Shown here piece after piece: positions 1-9,522 of a stretch of 64,000 bases of DNA. The notes under the pieces are model-generated. The model was given only the letters and a program-made list of their open reading frames with translations. It ran no database searches and was not told where the DNA came from. Positions within the stretch are counted from its first letter, which is position 1. Each line of letters opens with the position of its first letter. The position numbers and the translations under genes are program-made. The DNA is from Advenella kashmirensis W13003 (lineage in GTDB: Bacteria > Pseudomonadota > Gammaproteobacteria > Burkholderiales > Burkholderiaceae_B): assembly GCF_000506985.1 (NCBI RefSeq), contig NZ_KI650979.1:1175839-1239838 (forward strand), given 5' to 3'.

Positions 1-387
1 AGGCACGCCAACCTGACGGGACAGCAGGATGTGCTCACGTGTCTGAGGCATCGGGCCGTCAGCAGCAGAACATACCAGGATCGCGCCGTCCATCTGCGCC
101 GCACCGGTAATCATGTTCTTAACATAGTCGGCGTGGCCCGGGCAGTCAACGTGCGCGTAGTGACGGTTCGTTGTCTCGTACTCAACGTGAGCCGTGTTGA
201 TCGTGATACCACGCGCTTTTTCTTCAGGCGCCGCATCAATCTGGTCGTAGCCTTTGGCTTCGCCGCCAAACTGCTTGGACAAGACCGTTGTAATCGCCGC
301 TGTCAGCGTTGTTTTGCCATGGTCAACGTGACCAATCGTACCAACGTTTACGTGTGGTTTGGTACGTTCAAACTTACCTTTTGCCAT
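1..387 (-). CDS. tuf: Elongation factor Tu, N-terminal part (partial at window edge)
   Basis: This is the N-terminal 129 codons of EF-Tu, the GTPase that delivers aminoacyl-tRNA to the ribosome; the rest lies left of the window. The start ATG (387-385) gives [20 protein letters not shown] followed by the P-loop GHVDHGKT. The DCPGH motif and the start of the NKxD-containing GTPase domain are readable further in. It is the last visible gene of the minus-strand order rpsL-rpsG-fusA-tuf, about 90 bases after fusA. Only a weak Shine-Dalgarno is visible (GATAGATATT before ATG). It cannot be told from the window whether this is tufA or a second copy. Confidence 0.97.
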   Translation of the reverse strand, partial: MAKGKFERTKPHVNVGTIGHVDHGKTTLTAAITTVLSKQFGGEAKGYDQIDAAPEEKARGITINTAHVEYETTNRHYAHVDCPGHADYVKNMITGAAQMDGAILVCSAADGPMPQTREHILLSRQVGVP

Positions 388-426
388 AATATCTATCCAA
401 TACTTAATCTATCTGAATATGAAAAC

Positions 427-464
427 GTTGCACCTGCCCTACCTTGGGTAAAAACAGGTGCAAC
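427..464 (-). repeat. Perfect 10-bp inverted repeat in the fusA-tuf gap
   Basis: GTTGCACCTG (427-436) and CAGGTGCAAC (455-464) are exact reverse complements separated by 18 bases. The repeat sits in the 89-base gap between the fusA stop and the tuf start, so the fusA-tuf transcript can form a stem-loop there. No long U run follows it, so a strong intrinsic terminator is unlikely. An attenuator, processing site or mRNA stability element is possible (inference). Confidence 0.6.
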
Positions 465-476
465 ACCTTTTGTGTT

Positions 477-2582
477 TTATTTGCTGCGGGCGCTGATGAC
501 TTCGTCGGCAACGTTCTTAGGTGCTTCAGCGTACTGCTTGAATTCCATCGTGTACGTTGCACGACCTTGCGTCAGAGAACGCAGGTTGGTCGCATAACCG
601 AACATCTCGGCCAGGGGTACCTCGGCCTTGATGACCTTGCCGCCGCCAACCATATCGTCCATGCCCTGAACCATACCACGACGTGAAGACAGATCGCCCA
701 TCACAGTACCGGCATAGTCTTCAGGTGTTTCCACCTCAACAGCCATCATGGGTTCGAGCAATACGGCCTGAGCCTTGCGCATCCCTTCCTTGAAGGCCAT
801 CGAAGCAGCCATACGGAACGCGTTTTCGTTCGAGTCAACGTCATGGTAAGAACCGAAGAACAGCGTTACCTTGACATCAACAACCGGGTATCCGGCAACC
901 ACACCGGCACTCAGTGTTTCCTGAATACCTTTGTCAACGGCAGGAATGTATTCACGAGGAACCACACCGCCCTTGATGGCGTCAACGAATTCGTAGCCGG
1001 CACCGCCTGGAGGCAGGGGTTCCAGTTTCAGCACGACGTGACCATACTGACCACGACCACCGGACTGTTTGACGAACTTGCCTTCGACTTCTTCACATAC
1101 CTTGCGGATGGTTTCACGGTAGGCTACTTGTGGTTTACCCACGTTGGCTTCCACGTTGAACTCGCGCTTCATGCGGTCTACCAGAATTTCCAGGTGCAGC
1201 TCGCCCATACCGGAAATAATGGTCTGGCCTGATTCTTCGTCGGTGCGGACGCGGAAGGACGGATCCTCTGCGGCCAGACGGGACAGCGCCAAGCCCATTT
1301 TTTCCTGGTCGGCCTTGGTTTTTGGCTCAACCGCCTGTGAAATCACAGGCTCAGGAAATACCATGCGTTCGAGCATGATGTGCGAATCTACGTCGCACAG
1401 CGTTTCACCGGTCGTGACGTCTTTCAGACCAACGACAGCGGCGATGTCGCCCGCCAGCACTTCCTTGATTTCGGCACGGTTGTTCGCATGCATCTGAAGA
1501 ATCCGGCCGATACGTTCTTTTTTGCCCTTGATAGGGTTGTAGACCGTGTCGCCAGAGGCCAGGACGCCCGAGTAAACGCGCACGAAAGTCAGCTGACCAA
1601 CAAAGGGGTCGGTCATCAGCTTGAATGCCAGTGCAGAGAATTTCTCTTTGTCATCGGCCTTGCGGCTGACTTCGTTACCGGCGTCATCTTCGCCAGTGAC
1701 AGGAGGAATATCGGCAGGTGAAGGCAGATAATCGATCACTGCATCCAGCATGCGCTGCACGCCTTTGTTTTTGAACGCAGTGCCGCACAGCATAGGCTGA
1801 ATTTCGCAGGCAATGGTCCGCTGACGAATGGCGGTGTTGATTTCCTCTTCGCTCAGCTCGCCGCTCTCAAGGTACTTGTCCATGAGTTCTTCGGTGGCTT
1901 CTGCTGCCGTTTCAACCAGCTTTTCGCGCCATTCATTGGCTGAGTCAACCAGTTCTGCCGGGATATCTTCGTAATCGAACTTGGTGCCGTGGCTGGCCTC
2001 GTCCCAGATGATCGCTTTCATCTTGATGAGGTCGACCACACCCTTGAAGTTATCTTCGGCGCCGATTGGGATGACCACAGGCACAGGATTGGCACGCAGG
2101 CGTGTTTTCAACTGGTCATAGACCTTGAAGAAATTCGCACCGGTACGGTCCATTTTGTTCACAAAGGCCAGACGAGGCACTTTGTACTTGTTGGCCTGAC
2201 GCCATACGGTTTCAGATTGAGGCTGTACGCCGCCCACTGCACAGTAAACCATGCAAGCGCCATCAAGCACACGCATGGAACGCTCAACTTCAATGGTGAA
2301 GTCAACGTGTCCCGGGGTGTCGATGATGTTGATGCGGTGCTCAGGATAATTACCCGCCATGCCCCGCCAGAAAGCGGTAGTCGCAGCTGAAGTAATGGTA
2401 ATACCGCGTTCCTGTTCCTGCTCCATCCAGTCCATGGTGGCGGCACCGTCGTGCACTTCACCGATTTTATGGTTCACACCGGTATAAAACAGAATACGTT
2501 CTGTCGTTGTGGTTTTACCAGCGTCAATGTGAGCAGAAATACCGATATTGCGGTATCGTTCGAGCGGGGTTTTGCGGGCCAT
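477..2582 (-). CDS. fusA: Elongation factor G
   Basis: The 701-residue product is EF-G, the cytoplasmic translocase GTPase of translation. The N-terminus [20 protein letters not shown] runs into the P-loop [12 protein letters not shown], then the switch [10 protein letters not shown] and the NKMD motif. The C-terminal part holds the domain IV and V sequences ([22 protein letters not shown]). The length is normal for bacterial EF-G. The gene starts 15 bases after the rpsG stop and belongs to the str operon order rpsL-rpsG-fusA-tuf. The many plus-strand open frames across it are shadows. Confidence 0.99.
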   Translation of the reverse strand: MARKTPLERYRNIGISAHIDAGKTTTTERILFYTGVNHKIGEVHDGAATMDWMEQEQERGITITSAATTAFWRGMAGNYPEHRINIIDTPGHVDFTIEVERSMRVLDGACMVYCAVGGVQPQSETVWRQANKYKVPRLAFVNKMDRTGANFFKVYDQLKTRLRANPVPVVIPIGAEDNFKGVVDLIKMKAIIWDEASHGTKFDYEDIPAELVDSANEWREKLVETAAEATEELMDKYLESGELSEEEINTAIRQRTIACEIQPMLCGTAFKNKGVQRMLDAVIDYLPSPADIPPVTGEDDAGNEVSRKADDKEKFSALAFKLMTDPFVGQLTFVRVYSGVLASGDTVYNPIKGKKERIGRILQMHANNRAEIKEVLAGDIAAVVGLKDVTTGETLCDVDSHIMLERMVFPEPVISQAVEPKTKADQEKMGLALSRLAAEDPSFRVRTDEESGQTIISGMGELHLEILVDRMKREFNVEANVGKPQVAYRETIRKVCEEVEGKFVKQSGGRGQYGHVVLKLEPLPPGGAGYEFVDAIKGGVVPREYIPAVDKGIQETLSAGVVAGYPVVDVKVTLFFGSYHDVDSNENAFRMAASMAFKEGMRKAQAVLLEPMMAVEVETPEDYAGTVMGDLSSRRGMVQGMDDMVGGGKVIKAEVPLAEMFGYATNLRSLTQGRATYTMEFKQYAEAPKNVADEVISARSK

Positions 2583-2597
2583 GGTTGTGTCCTTAAA

Positions 2598-3068
2598 TTA
2601 CCAGCGGAAATGAGAGAAAGCTTTGTTAGCTTCTGCCATTTTGTGTGTGTCTTCACGCTTTTTCATTGCAGCGCCACGGCCTTCGGCCGCATCCATCAGT
2701 TCCCCGGCAAGACGAAGGTCCATTGATTTTTCACCGCGTTTTTTCGCGGCTTCACGCAGCCAGCGCATTGCCAGCGCGAGGCGACGGACGGGACGGACTT
2801 CGACAGGTACCTGATAGTTGGCACCACCCACGCGACGGCTTTTAACCTCGACGATGGGTTTGATGTTGTTGATTGCCAGGTTGAACACCTCGATAGGCTC
2901 TTTACCTGTTTTGGCCTGGACTTGATCAAGCGCGCCATAAATGATACGTTCTGCGACGGCTTTTTTGCCTGACAGCATGACAACGTTCATGAATTTTGCA
3001 AGATCGACACTGCCGAATTTTGGATCGGGCAGGATCTCGCGTTTTGGTACTTCGCGACGACGTGGCAT
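2598..3068 (-). CDS. rpsG: 30S ribosomal protein S7
   Basis: The 156-residue product is ribosomal protein S7, which nucleates assembly of the 30S head by binding 16S rRNA. The start [20 protein letters not shown] and the block [16 protein letters not shown] are typical of the family, and the length is standard. It lies 188 bases downstream of rpsL and 15 bases upstream of fusA on the same strand. S7 usually autoregulates its operon by binding the rpsL-rpsG intercistronic mRNA; the 188-base gap is long enough for such a site, but I could not fold it with certainty. Confidence 0.99.
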   Translation of the reverse strand: MPRRREVPKREILPDPKFGSVDLAKFMNVVMLSGKKAVAERIIYGALDQVQAKTGKEPIEVFNLAINNIKPIVEVKSRRVGGANYQVPVEVRPVRRLALAMRWLREAAKKRGEKSMDLRLAGELMDAAEGRGAAMKKREDTHKMAEANKAFSHFRW

Positions 3069-3256
3069 TGTACTTCCTTAGAGTGTCTGTTTCAGTTGAA
3101 CCACTTGCGTGGCCGTGGCTGCCTATATGAGAGGTCAGCCCCTTACGTACCGCAGATAATTTTTTCTCGCAGCTGCGGCTGCACGCTTACCAACCGGTGG
3201 GAAGGAAGCTGTCTGGGCGTTTCCGCCTTACGGATGAACCGTTCAAAAAAAGCGGA

Positions 3257-3634
3257 TTAGGCTTTCTTCGGACGCTTGGCACCGTATTTGGAGCGGGACT
3301 GCTTACGGTCCTTGACGCCTTGCAGGTCAAGTGAGCCGCGTACGATGTGATAGCGCACACCCGGGAGGTCTTTTACACGACCGCCACGAACAAGAACCAC
3401 GGAGTGTTCCTGCAGGTTGTGACCTTCACCACCGATGTACGAAATAACTTCGAAACCGTTGGTCAGGCGCACTTTGGCGACTTTACGCATCGCAGAGTTC
3501 GGTTTTTTAGGTGTGGTTGTATACACACGTGTGCATACGCCACGACGCTGAGGGCAGTTTTCAAGCGCTGGGCTTTTGCTGCTCTCATGGCTGCTTTCGC
3601 GCGGTTTACGCACGAGCTGGCTGATGGTTGGCAT
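3257..3634 (-). CDS. rpsL: 30S ribosomal protein S12
   Basis: The 125-residue product is ribosomal protein S12, part of the decoding centre. It begins [13 protein letters not shown] and contains [20 protein letters not shown]. The lysines corresponding to the classic streptomycin-resistance positions (in TTPKKPNS and [13 protein letters not shown]) are the wild-type lysines, so no resistance change is seen. A good Shine-Dalgarno (AGAAGGTT) precedes the ATG. It is the first gene of the str operon and has a 693-base upstream gap. An S12-type aspartate methylthiolation site is expected in the PGVR loop region from family knowledge. Confidence 0.99.
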   Translation of the reverse strand: MPTISQLVRKPRESSHESSKSPALENCPQRRGVCTRVYTTTPKKPNSAMRKVAKVRLTNGFEVISYIGGEGHNLQEHSVVLVRGGRVKDLPGVRYHIVRGSLDLQGVKDRKQSRSKYGAKRPKKA

Positions 3635-3786
3635 AACCTTCTATCCTATTTCATGTACAGAAAACCTGTACCGATTTATATTTGCGTCTGTTTTACGTAC
3701 TGACGTTAATGTACGTCCGGAAGAGAATGGGGCAAAGTCGCGATATTAACGCCGGCATATGACCGGTGCGTGTCGCCACTGTTCGG

Positions 3787-3818
3787 ACAGGATTTTTTCT
3801 CTTGCTGAAAAATCCTGT
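3787..3818. repeat. 11-bp perfect inverted repeat upstream of rpsL
   Basis: ACAGGATTTTT (3787-3797) pairs perfectly with AAAAATCCTGT (3808-3818) around a 10-base loop. It lies about 150 bases upstream of the rpsL start and 510 bases upstream of the regulator gene. It could be a leader hairpin of the str operon or a regulator site. There is no U run after the stem on either strand, so it does not look like a standard terminator. Confidence 0.55.
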
Positions 3819-4244
3819 ACAGGCCATGTGCGAAGCTCAGGCAATCAACACAACCGCTGCACTCGTGGGCGCAAAGCGCCTGACTGCGGCGTTGTCTGTC
3901 TGCATGTTGCTTTGGCACGACATTCTGACCAGGATACGGCTTTTAAAATTGTGCTCCCGAAGATGTCTGCACCGAAATTGCAAAACCCATTCCAGAATAG
4001 TTTACGCGAAACCTTTACCAGAACCCTGTTTTGCCACATTCGGGCCACCAAAGAGCAACAAGTCTACTGCTTTTACTGCTACCACCTAACGCTATTACCA
4101 CTAGGTAGCCCGTAACATTAACATAATTGCGATAAAACGTCAAGAAAACAGGACGTTGCGAGAACAAACAGAACAACCGGATGTGTTGCAGGCCGGCCTC
4201 AGCTTTCTATCTGGATCCGAAATCCCAAAAAACAACTGTTTTGC

Positions 4245-4306
4245 TATAATTTCGAACCTGAGGCCCGCCACGTGCGGGCGGCTAGAGAAGCCAGTGATCC
4301 TGGCTT
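4245..4306 (+). promoter_or_regulatory. Promoter and two-hairpin 5' leader of the response regulator gene
   Basis: A consensus -10 box TATAAT lies at 4245-4250 (no good -35 is visible). Downstream come two hairpins: GCCCGC/GCGGGC (4263-4268 with 4274-4279) and AAGCCAG/CTGGCTT (4288-4294 with 4300-4306), both with 5-base loops. They end shortly before the ribosome site AGGAA and the ATG at 4328. This is read directly from sequence; a regulatory role for the leader is inference. Confidence 0.55.
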
Positions 4307-4327
4307 TGCTGCATTAGGAATACTCAC

Positions 4328-5086
4328 ATGAACATTGCCATACTGGAAGACGATCTGCCTCAGGCAGCGCAGATGACGCAGGCAGTAGAAAAAATGGGAT
4401 ATACCTGCAGGCATTACAGCTCAGGCAAGGACTTGATAGTCGACCTCATGGCACCGAATTCATTCGAGCTGCTTATTCTGGATTGGGAGTTGCCGGACAT
4501 TACCGGCAAGGACGTCCTGATCTGGATGCGCCAGAATCTGGGTTATGCCCTGCCGGTGCTGTTTATCACCAGCCGCAGCGGCGAAGAAGACCTGGTCGAT
4601 GCAATCGAGACCGGCGCCGACGACTATATTGTCAAACCTTATTCCGAACCGGCCCTGCGTGTGCGCCTGCTTGCATTGCTGCGCCGCAGGAATGCAGCAG
4701 GCCCCGATAGCACGGTTTTTGAAGTCGGTCCTTACGTTTTCGACGCGCAGGCGCGCTCCGTCCATCTGCATGACGAGGCAATCACCCTGGCACCCAAGGA
4801 ATTCGATCTGGCGGTGCTGTTTTTCCGTAACCTGGGGCGGCTTTTTTCCCGCGACGCACTGAGCGTCGCCATCTGGAACCGCGAAATTCCCGCCACCTCG
4901 CGTACGCTGGACACCCATTTGTCCAACGTGAGGCAAAAGCTGCGTATCCGTCCCGAAAATGGCTTGCGTATCGTGTCGTCTTACGCATTGGGTTACCGCC
5001 TGGAAACCGTTTCCGATTCTGCACAGGCCGACAATCCCCCTTTATCGGGACAGACTGGAACAAGCAGGTCTGCCGGTCAGATATGA
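4328..5086 (+). CDS. OmpR/PhoB-type response regulator
   Basis: The 252-residue product is a two-component response regulator and DNA-binding transcription factor. The N-terminal receiver domain (about 1-115) has the acidic pocket at E7/D8/D9, the phosphoacceptor D52 in LLILDWELPD, a conserved Thr in PVLFITSR and the Lys in DDYIVKPYS. The C-terminal winged-helix domain (about 130-228) shows APKEFDLAVLFFRN and TSRTLDTHLSNVRQKL. The last 25 residues are a polar tail. AGGA precedes the ATG. A CHASE2 histidine kinase follows after 19 bases and is the obvious partner. The regulon is unknown. Confidence 0.93.
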   Translation: MNIAILEDDLPQAAQMTQAVEKMGYTCRHYSSGKDLIVDLMAPNSFELLILDWELPDITGKDVLIWMRQNLGYALPVLFITSRSGEEDLVDAIETGADDYIVKPYSEPALRVRLLALLRRRNAAGPDSTVFEVGPYVFDAQARSVHLHDEAITLAPKEFDLAVLFFRNLGRLFSRDALSVAIWNREIPATSRTLDTHLSNVRQKLRIRPENGLRIVSSYALGYRLETVSDSAQADNPPLSGQTGTSRSAGQI

Positions 5087-5105
5087 GCGTCCTGTGCTGT
5101 AATGG

Positions 5106-7481
5106 ATGACAGATGCCATGCAGAAGTCACTGTATCGGCGCTATCAGCGTGAATGGATCCTGGTTGCATTGCTGATTCTGGGCATCACCCTGTTCTGCAG
5201 CCGGTTTTCCGTCTTCTCGCGCATCAGTTCCAGCCTGTATGACAAGGTGGTCAGTTACACGCATGTCCGCCAGCCCGATCACGATATTGTCATGATCGTG
5301 ATCGATGACAAAAGCCTGGCACGAATCGGATTCTGGCCCTGGAGACGCAGTTTGCACGCCCGTCTTCTTGAACGACTGCACCGTGCCCGGGCGGTGGGAT
5401 TCGATATTCTTTTCTCGGACGCCGATTGGGCTCACCCGCAAGATGACGACGCATTATCCGGCGCGATCCGGCGCAACGGCAAGGTTGTGCTTGCCTATTT
5501 CCTGTCAGGGACGGCCATGCAGCGGCCGGTCCGGCCGGTCTCGGGATTGAGCACGGCCACCCGGCATCTCGGCTTTATTAATATCGTGCCCGATCCCGAT
5601 GGCACGGTACGCCGAATACGTCTCTTTTCTCCAAATGACCCAAGCTATAAACACCTTGCCCTGGCCATGCTCGAAGCGGGCGGTCAGACCGCGGCCGTTG
5701 ACAGGCTCAGGGCCCATCGTACCGAGCCGCCCTTGCTCATCCCATTTGTCGGCGCACCCCTGCGATTTCCGATGATCCCATACAGCGAGGTGCTGGCGGG
5801 AGACGTTCCGGCAGATTATTTCGCCAATAAATACGTTCTGATCGGCGCCTGGGGAACAGGCATGGGAGACAGTTTTCCGACACCCGTTTCCGCGGACACG
5901 ATCGACAATATGGCCGGCGTCGAAGTGCTGGCCAATGTCCTGCAGTCTGCGCGCGAAGGCAACTGGATCCGCCACCCAGGCCAGACCATGCAAAGCCTGA
6001 TATCACTGGCGCCCGTTTTATTGCTGCTTGTGGCAGTCAGGCGACTGTCGCCGCGGCGCGTTCTGCTTGCCACCGGCATCGCCCTGGTGGTGGTGCTGTC
6101 CGGTACCCTGCTGACGCTATATCTGGGCAATTATTGGATATCGCCTGTTGCCGCCATGATGGGTATCGCCCTGACCTACCCGATCTGGAGCTGGCGCACA
6201 CAGGAAATCGCCCTGAGCCAGATGAGTCGGGAAATGGGCGAGCTCAATCGCGAGTACCCCCTGCTGGGTGCCGAGGTGGCGGCGACAGACCCTGCCGGCA
6301 AGGATCGCCTGTCCCTGAATGAAAGAGTCATGCAGTTACGCTTTGGGCTGAACCGCGTGCGGTCACTGCGCCGGTTCATCAGTGACAGTTTTAACGCCAT
6401 TGCCGACCCGGCGGTGGTTTTCGATGCCCATCATCAGTTGACGCTTTGGTCAGCCAGCGCCACGCGTTATATGACCAGCCTGAACGCGCCTCCGCTGACC
6501 GACGGTCTGCATATCCAGGCCTTTCTGGAAACGATTATTGCCGATCCGGTCGTGTGCCGGGAATTGGTCGCCGCCATCGACCACCCCGAGCAGGCTCAGG
6601 ACGGCCACACACCACAATCCGGTGTCGGGGCATGGGCGGTGCATACTGACAAGGGGTACGAAGTGCGCGACTGTGCCGGGCGCGATTTGCTGCTCAAATC
6701 CATGTCCACCCATACCGCCACGGGTCGCCACTCTGGGTTCATTCTGAATCTGATCGATATCAGTGCTTTACGCCAGGCCGAACGCAGGCGCGACGACACC
6801 CTGCGCTTTATTTCACATGACATGCGAGCGCCGCAAGCCTCGATCCTGGCGTTGATCGATCTGCAGCAACATCCCGCACAGGCCCTTCCTGCCGGGGAAC
6901 TGCTGCAACAGGTGAAGCAGCTTTCAACCCGCACGATCAGGCTGGTAGATGATTTTGTGCAGTTTACCCGTGCCGAGCAAAGCGGCATGGACTTCGTGCC
7001 GCTGAATCTGAGCGATCTGCTGCAGGACGCCGTCAACGAGTTCTGGGCGGCCAGCCGGGCGCGTCATATCACGATTGTGAACGAAGACGGGCCCGTTTGC
7101 GCCTTTGTCCGCGGAGACCAGTCATTGCTGACCCGCTGTTTTGGCAATTTGCTGGACAACGCCCTCAAATACAGCCCGGACCATACCACGGTCACCTGCA
7201 CGATTGTGTCGGCAGGCGATTTCTGGGAAGTCACCATTCGCGACCAGGGCCGCGGTATCAGCGAGCATGATCAGAAGGCGCTCTTTACACGCTTTAGCCG
7301 CGTGAGTCCGGGCGAGGCGGATGACCCGGGTGGCCTGGGCCTGGGGTTGCTGTTCGTCAAGACCGTTGTCACCCGTCATCATGGCGATATCCGGGTCAGG
7401 TCCGCCCCCGCTTGGGGGTCGGACTTTATCGTGCGCCTGCCTAAGGATGAGCCTGAAGAATCTGACGAGCCTTCTCTATGA
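5106..7481 (+). CDS. CHASE2-domain sensor histidine kinase
   Basis: The 791-residue product is a membrane sensor kinase. A first transmembrane segment (about 17-35) leads into an extracytoplasmic CHASE2 domain (DHDIVMIVIDDKSLARIGFW and FDILFSDADW). Three hydrophobic segments follow around 295-365, a typical CHASE2 arrangement. A PAS-like region, then the H-box FISHDMRAPQASI, N-box GNLLDNALKYSP and G-boxes DQGRGIS and GLGLGLLFVK complete a full kinase. It is co-directional with the response regulator 19 bases upstream, so they form one operon. The ligand sensed by CHASE2 is unknown. Its 3' end overlaps the convergent lyase gene by 41 bases. Confidence 0.94.
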   Translation: MTDAMQKSLYRRYQREWILVALLILGITLFCSRFSVFSRISSSLYDKVVSYTHVRQPDHDIVMIVIDDKSLARIGFWPWRRSLHARLLERLHRARAVGFDILFSDADWAHPQDDDALSGAIRRNGKVVLAYFLSGTAMQRPVRPVSGLSTATRHLGFINIVPDPDGTVRRIRLFSPNDPSYKHLALAMLEAGGQTAAVDRLRAHRTEPPLLIPFVGAPLRFPMIPYSEVLAGDVPADYFANKYVLIGAWGTGMGDSFPTPVSADTIDNMAGVEVLANVLQSAREGNWIRHPGQTMQSLISLAPVLLLLVAVRRLSPRRVLLATGIALVVVLSGTLLTLYLGNYWISPVAAMMGIALTYPIWSWRTQEIALSQMSREMGELNREYPLLGAEVAATDPAGKDRLSLNERVMQLRFGLNRVRSLRRFISDSFNAIADPAVVFDAHHQLTLWSASATRYMTSLNAPPLTDGLHIQAFLETIIADPVVCRELVAAIDHPEQAQDGHTPQSGVGAWAVHTDKGYEVRDCAGRDLLLKSMSTHTATGRHSGFILNLIDISALRQAERRRDDTLRFISHDMRAPQASILALIDLQQHPAQALPAGELLQQVKQLSTRTIRLVDDFVQFTRAEQSGMDFVPLNLSDLLQDAVNEFWAASRARHITIVNEDGPVCAFVRGDQSLLTRCFGNLLDNALKYSPDHTTVTCTIVSAGDFWEVTIRDQGRGISEHDQKALFTRFSRVSPGEADDPGGLGLGLLFVKTVVTRHHGDIRVRSAPAWGSDFIVRLPKDEPEESDEPSL

Positions 7482-8250
7482 CCGGCATATCGACCATCTG
7501 GCCATCCAGCTTGAAGGCGGCACGGCCGCTTTTCTGATGCTCGTCCAGCACCCGTTGCGCCCATTCCCGTTCGCTGGCCGTGGGTTCGAACACGCCATGA
7601 ATGACCGCCAGTTGCGAAGGATGGATGCACAAGGCGCCTGCAAACCCCATACCCTTGGCCAGTCCGACCGACTGTGCAAGCCCGTCGCTGTCTGAAATAT
7701 CGGGAAAGACGCCGTCCAGAGGCGCCTGAATGCCTGCTGCACGACTCTGTATAACCAGTTGCGGGCGAACGCTGGCCAGCAACTGCTGCGCCCCCGCCGA
7801 ATCGCGATCCATGTTCAGGTCCAGCGCCAGATCCAGCGCGCCGAAAGACAGCCGGGCCACACCAGGCGCCTGGCATAGTTCCGGCATGCGCATGAGGCCC
7901 ATCGCGCTTTCAATGATCGGGTACACCGGCTTTCGGGCCAGACTGGCGGCCTGAATCTGGGAGCTGCTTTCGGCCTTGGGGAGCATGACGCCGGTAATAT
8001 TCGCAACTTTTGCGCACATGGCAATATCGTCGTTGAACCAGCGGCTGCGCGCATCGTTGACCCTCAGCATAAACTGCGCCTGCGGATTGGCCTGCGCAAA
8101 ATCGCTTAATGCTGCGCGTGCGCTTTCCTTGGCGTCCTGCTCAACGGCATCTTCAAGATCGACAATAACGGCATCGGCGCCACTGGCCAGGGCCTTGGGG
8201 ATCCGGTCGACCCGGGTCGCAGGAACAAACAGTGCAGAACGCATTCTCAT
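7441..8250 (-). CDS. ccl: HpcH/HpaI-type CoA ester lyase, probable (S)-citramalyl-CoA lyase
   Basis: The product (269 residues from ATG 8250) belongs to the CitE-like branch of the HpcH/HpaI aldolase family. It begins RMRSALFVPATRVDRIPKA and has VIVDLEDAV and GVMLPKAE, the Mg-binding and substrate-binding blocks. In the known itaconate pathway this enzyme splits (S)-citramalyl-CoA into acetyl-CoA and pyruvate. The assignment rests on its neighbours, a CaiB/BaiF CoA-transferase and a MaoC-type hydratase, plus LysR, acyl-CoA dehydrogenase and MmgE/PrpD genes. A TTG at 8259 is a less likely start, as TTAGGAG would be too close to it. Its 3' end overlaps the convergent kinase gene by 41 bases. 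Confidence 0.82.
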   Translation of the reverse strand: MRMRSALFVPATRVDRIPKALASGADAVIVDLEDAVEQDAKESARAALSDFAQANPQAQFMLRVNDARSRWFNDDIAMCAKVANITGVMLPKAESSSQIQAASLARKPVYPIIESAMGLMRMPELCQAPGVARLSFGALDLALDLNMDRDSAGAQQLLASVRPQLVIQSRAAGIQAPLDGVFPDISDSDGLAQSVGLAKGMGFAGALCIHPSQLAVIHGVFEPTASEREWAQRVLDEHQKSGRAAFKLDGQMVDMPVIEKARQILQAHP

Positions 8251-8316
8251 GACAGGCAAAACTCCTAAATGGGGATTAACGGCAAGACAGATGACAGAAA
8301 TCGGCAGGCAAGCCGC

Positions 8317-9522
8317 TCAAACGATACCGCCCGCTTTCCACTCACTGACGGTGGCCTCATCATAGCCCAGCTCGGCCAGAATCGCAGCCGAATGTTCGCC
8401 CAGATCCGGAACCGCATCGATCCGGAAGTCATAGCTATTGTTGACGCCCGGCGGCAATAAAGCAGGCAGCGTACCCACCGGACTCTCCATATGGGTCCAG
8501 CGATCGCGTGCCTTGAGCTGGGGGTGCTCCCACACGGCTTTCATGTCGTTGACTCGTGCGTTGGCAATCCCCGCTTTTTCCAGCCGTTCGATGATTTGTT
8601 CGTCATCATAGGCGGCAAAGGCCTGAATAATCAGGTCACGCAGCGCATCACGATTGGCGGTGCGCATGGAGTTGGAAACAAAGCGGGCGTCCGTTGCCAG
8701 TTCGGGCTTTTCGAGCACCAGGTCGCAGAACGTTTTCCATTCCCGTTCATTCTGCAGGCCCAGCATAATGGTTTTGCCGTTACCCGCCAGAAACGGTCCG
8801 TAAGGATAGATGGAGGCGTGCGCCGCCCCCGCCCTGACCGGCGCCGGTGCGTCTTCAAATGCATAGTAAAGGGGAAAGCCCATCCATTCGACCATGCTCT
8901 CGAGCATGGTCAGATCAATGTGACTGCCTTTGCCGGTCTTGCCACGCTGCAACAGGGCGGACAGAATATGCGAATAGGCGTACATGCCGGCTGAAATATC
9001 GGCAATCGAACAGCCGGCCTTGGCCGGTTCGTTGGCACTGCCCGTGACGGACACAAAACCGCTTTCGCTCTGGATCAACAGATCGTAGGCCTTCTTGTGT
9101 TCATATGGGCCGCCGGCGCCGTAGCCGGAAATATCGCAAACGATCAGCTCCGGATACTGTTCATGCAGGGCCTCGAACGACAGTCCCAGGCGCGCCGCCG
9201 CACCCGGCGCCAGGTTTTGCACCAGCACATCGACCTGAGGCAGCAGGCGCGCCAGCACTTCACTGGCCTCGCGGCTTTTGAGATCCAGCGTCAGGCTTTC
9301 CTTGGACCGGTTGGTCCAAACAAAATGCGAAGCCATGCCTTTAACACGTTCATCATAATTACGTGCGAAATCTCCCACGCCTGGCCGCTCCACCTTGATG
9401 ACGCGCGCGCCCAGGTCGGCCAGCTGGCGGGTGCAGAACGGTGCCGCGATGGCGTGTTCCAGGCTCAGGACGGTAATGCCGTCAAGGGGACGAACCCCGT
9501 TTGTTTGCTTGTGTGTTTTCAT
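8317..9522 (-). CDS. ict: CaiB/BaiF (class III) CoA-transferase, probable itaconate CoA-transferase
   Basis: The 401-residue product is a class III CoA-transferase: RPLDGITVLSLEHAIAAPFC at the N-terminus, GARVIKVERPGVGDFAR, and the catalytic Asp region YDLLIQSESGF, all typical. It should activate a dicarboxylate (itaconate or mesaconate/citramalate) with CoA from succinyl-CoA. It overlaps the hydratase gene by an ATGA junction (9519-9522), so the two are translationally coupled, and the lyase follows 66 bases downstream. The order hydratase-transferase-lyase under a LysR regulator matches the itaconate catabolic locus described in Pseudomonas aeruginosa (family knowledge). Substrate is inferred, not shown. 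Confidence 0.8.
   Translation of the reverse strand: MKTHKQTNGVRPLDGITVLSLEHAIAAPFCTRQLADLGARVIKVERPGVGDFARNYDERVKGMASHFVWTNRSKESLTLDLKSREASEVLARLLPQVDVLVQNLAPGAAARLGLSFEALHEQYPELIVCDISGYGAGGPYEHKKAYDLLIQSESGFVSVTGSANEPAKAGCSIADISAGMYAYSHILSALLQRGKTGKGSHIDLTMLESMVEWMGFPLYYAFEDAPAPVRAGAAHASIYPYGPFLAGNGKTIMLGLQNEREWKTFCDLVLEKPELATDARFVSNSMRTANRDALRDLIIQAFAAYDDEQIIERLEKAGIANARVNDMKAVWEHPQLKARDRWTHMESPVGTLPALLPPGVNNSYDFRIDAVPDLGEHSAAILAELGYDEATVSEWKAGGIV

Larger units (their letters stand above)
3635..4327. other. 693-base gene-free region between rpsL and the response regulator
   Basis: The short open frames here (both strands, 60-118 codons) overlap each other and have no recognisable product or good ribosome site, so I call none of them. 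The left part must hold the rpsL promoter and leader (minus strand), which I cannot place exactly; AATATAAAT around 3675 is a weak -10 candidate. It also contains a strong hairpin at 3787-3818 and the promoter and structured 5' leader of the response regulator at 4245-4306. Confidence 0.6.

Noticed and set aside
3706-4115. Short overlapping frames in the rpsL upstream gap
   Set aside because: They occur on both strands, lack ribosome sites and show no family resemblance; the region is better read as non-coding control DNA.
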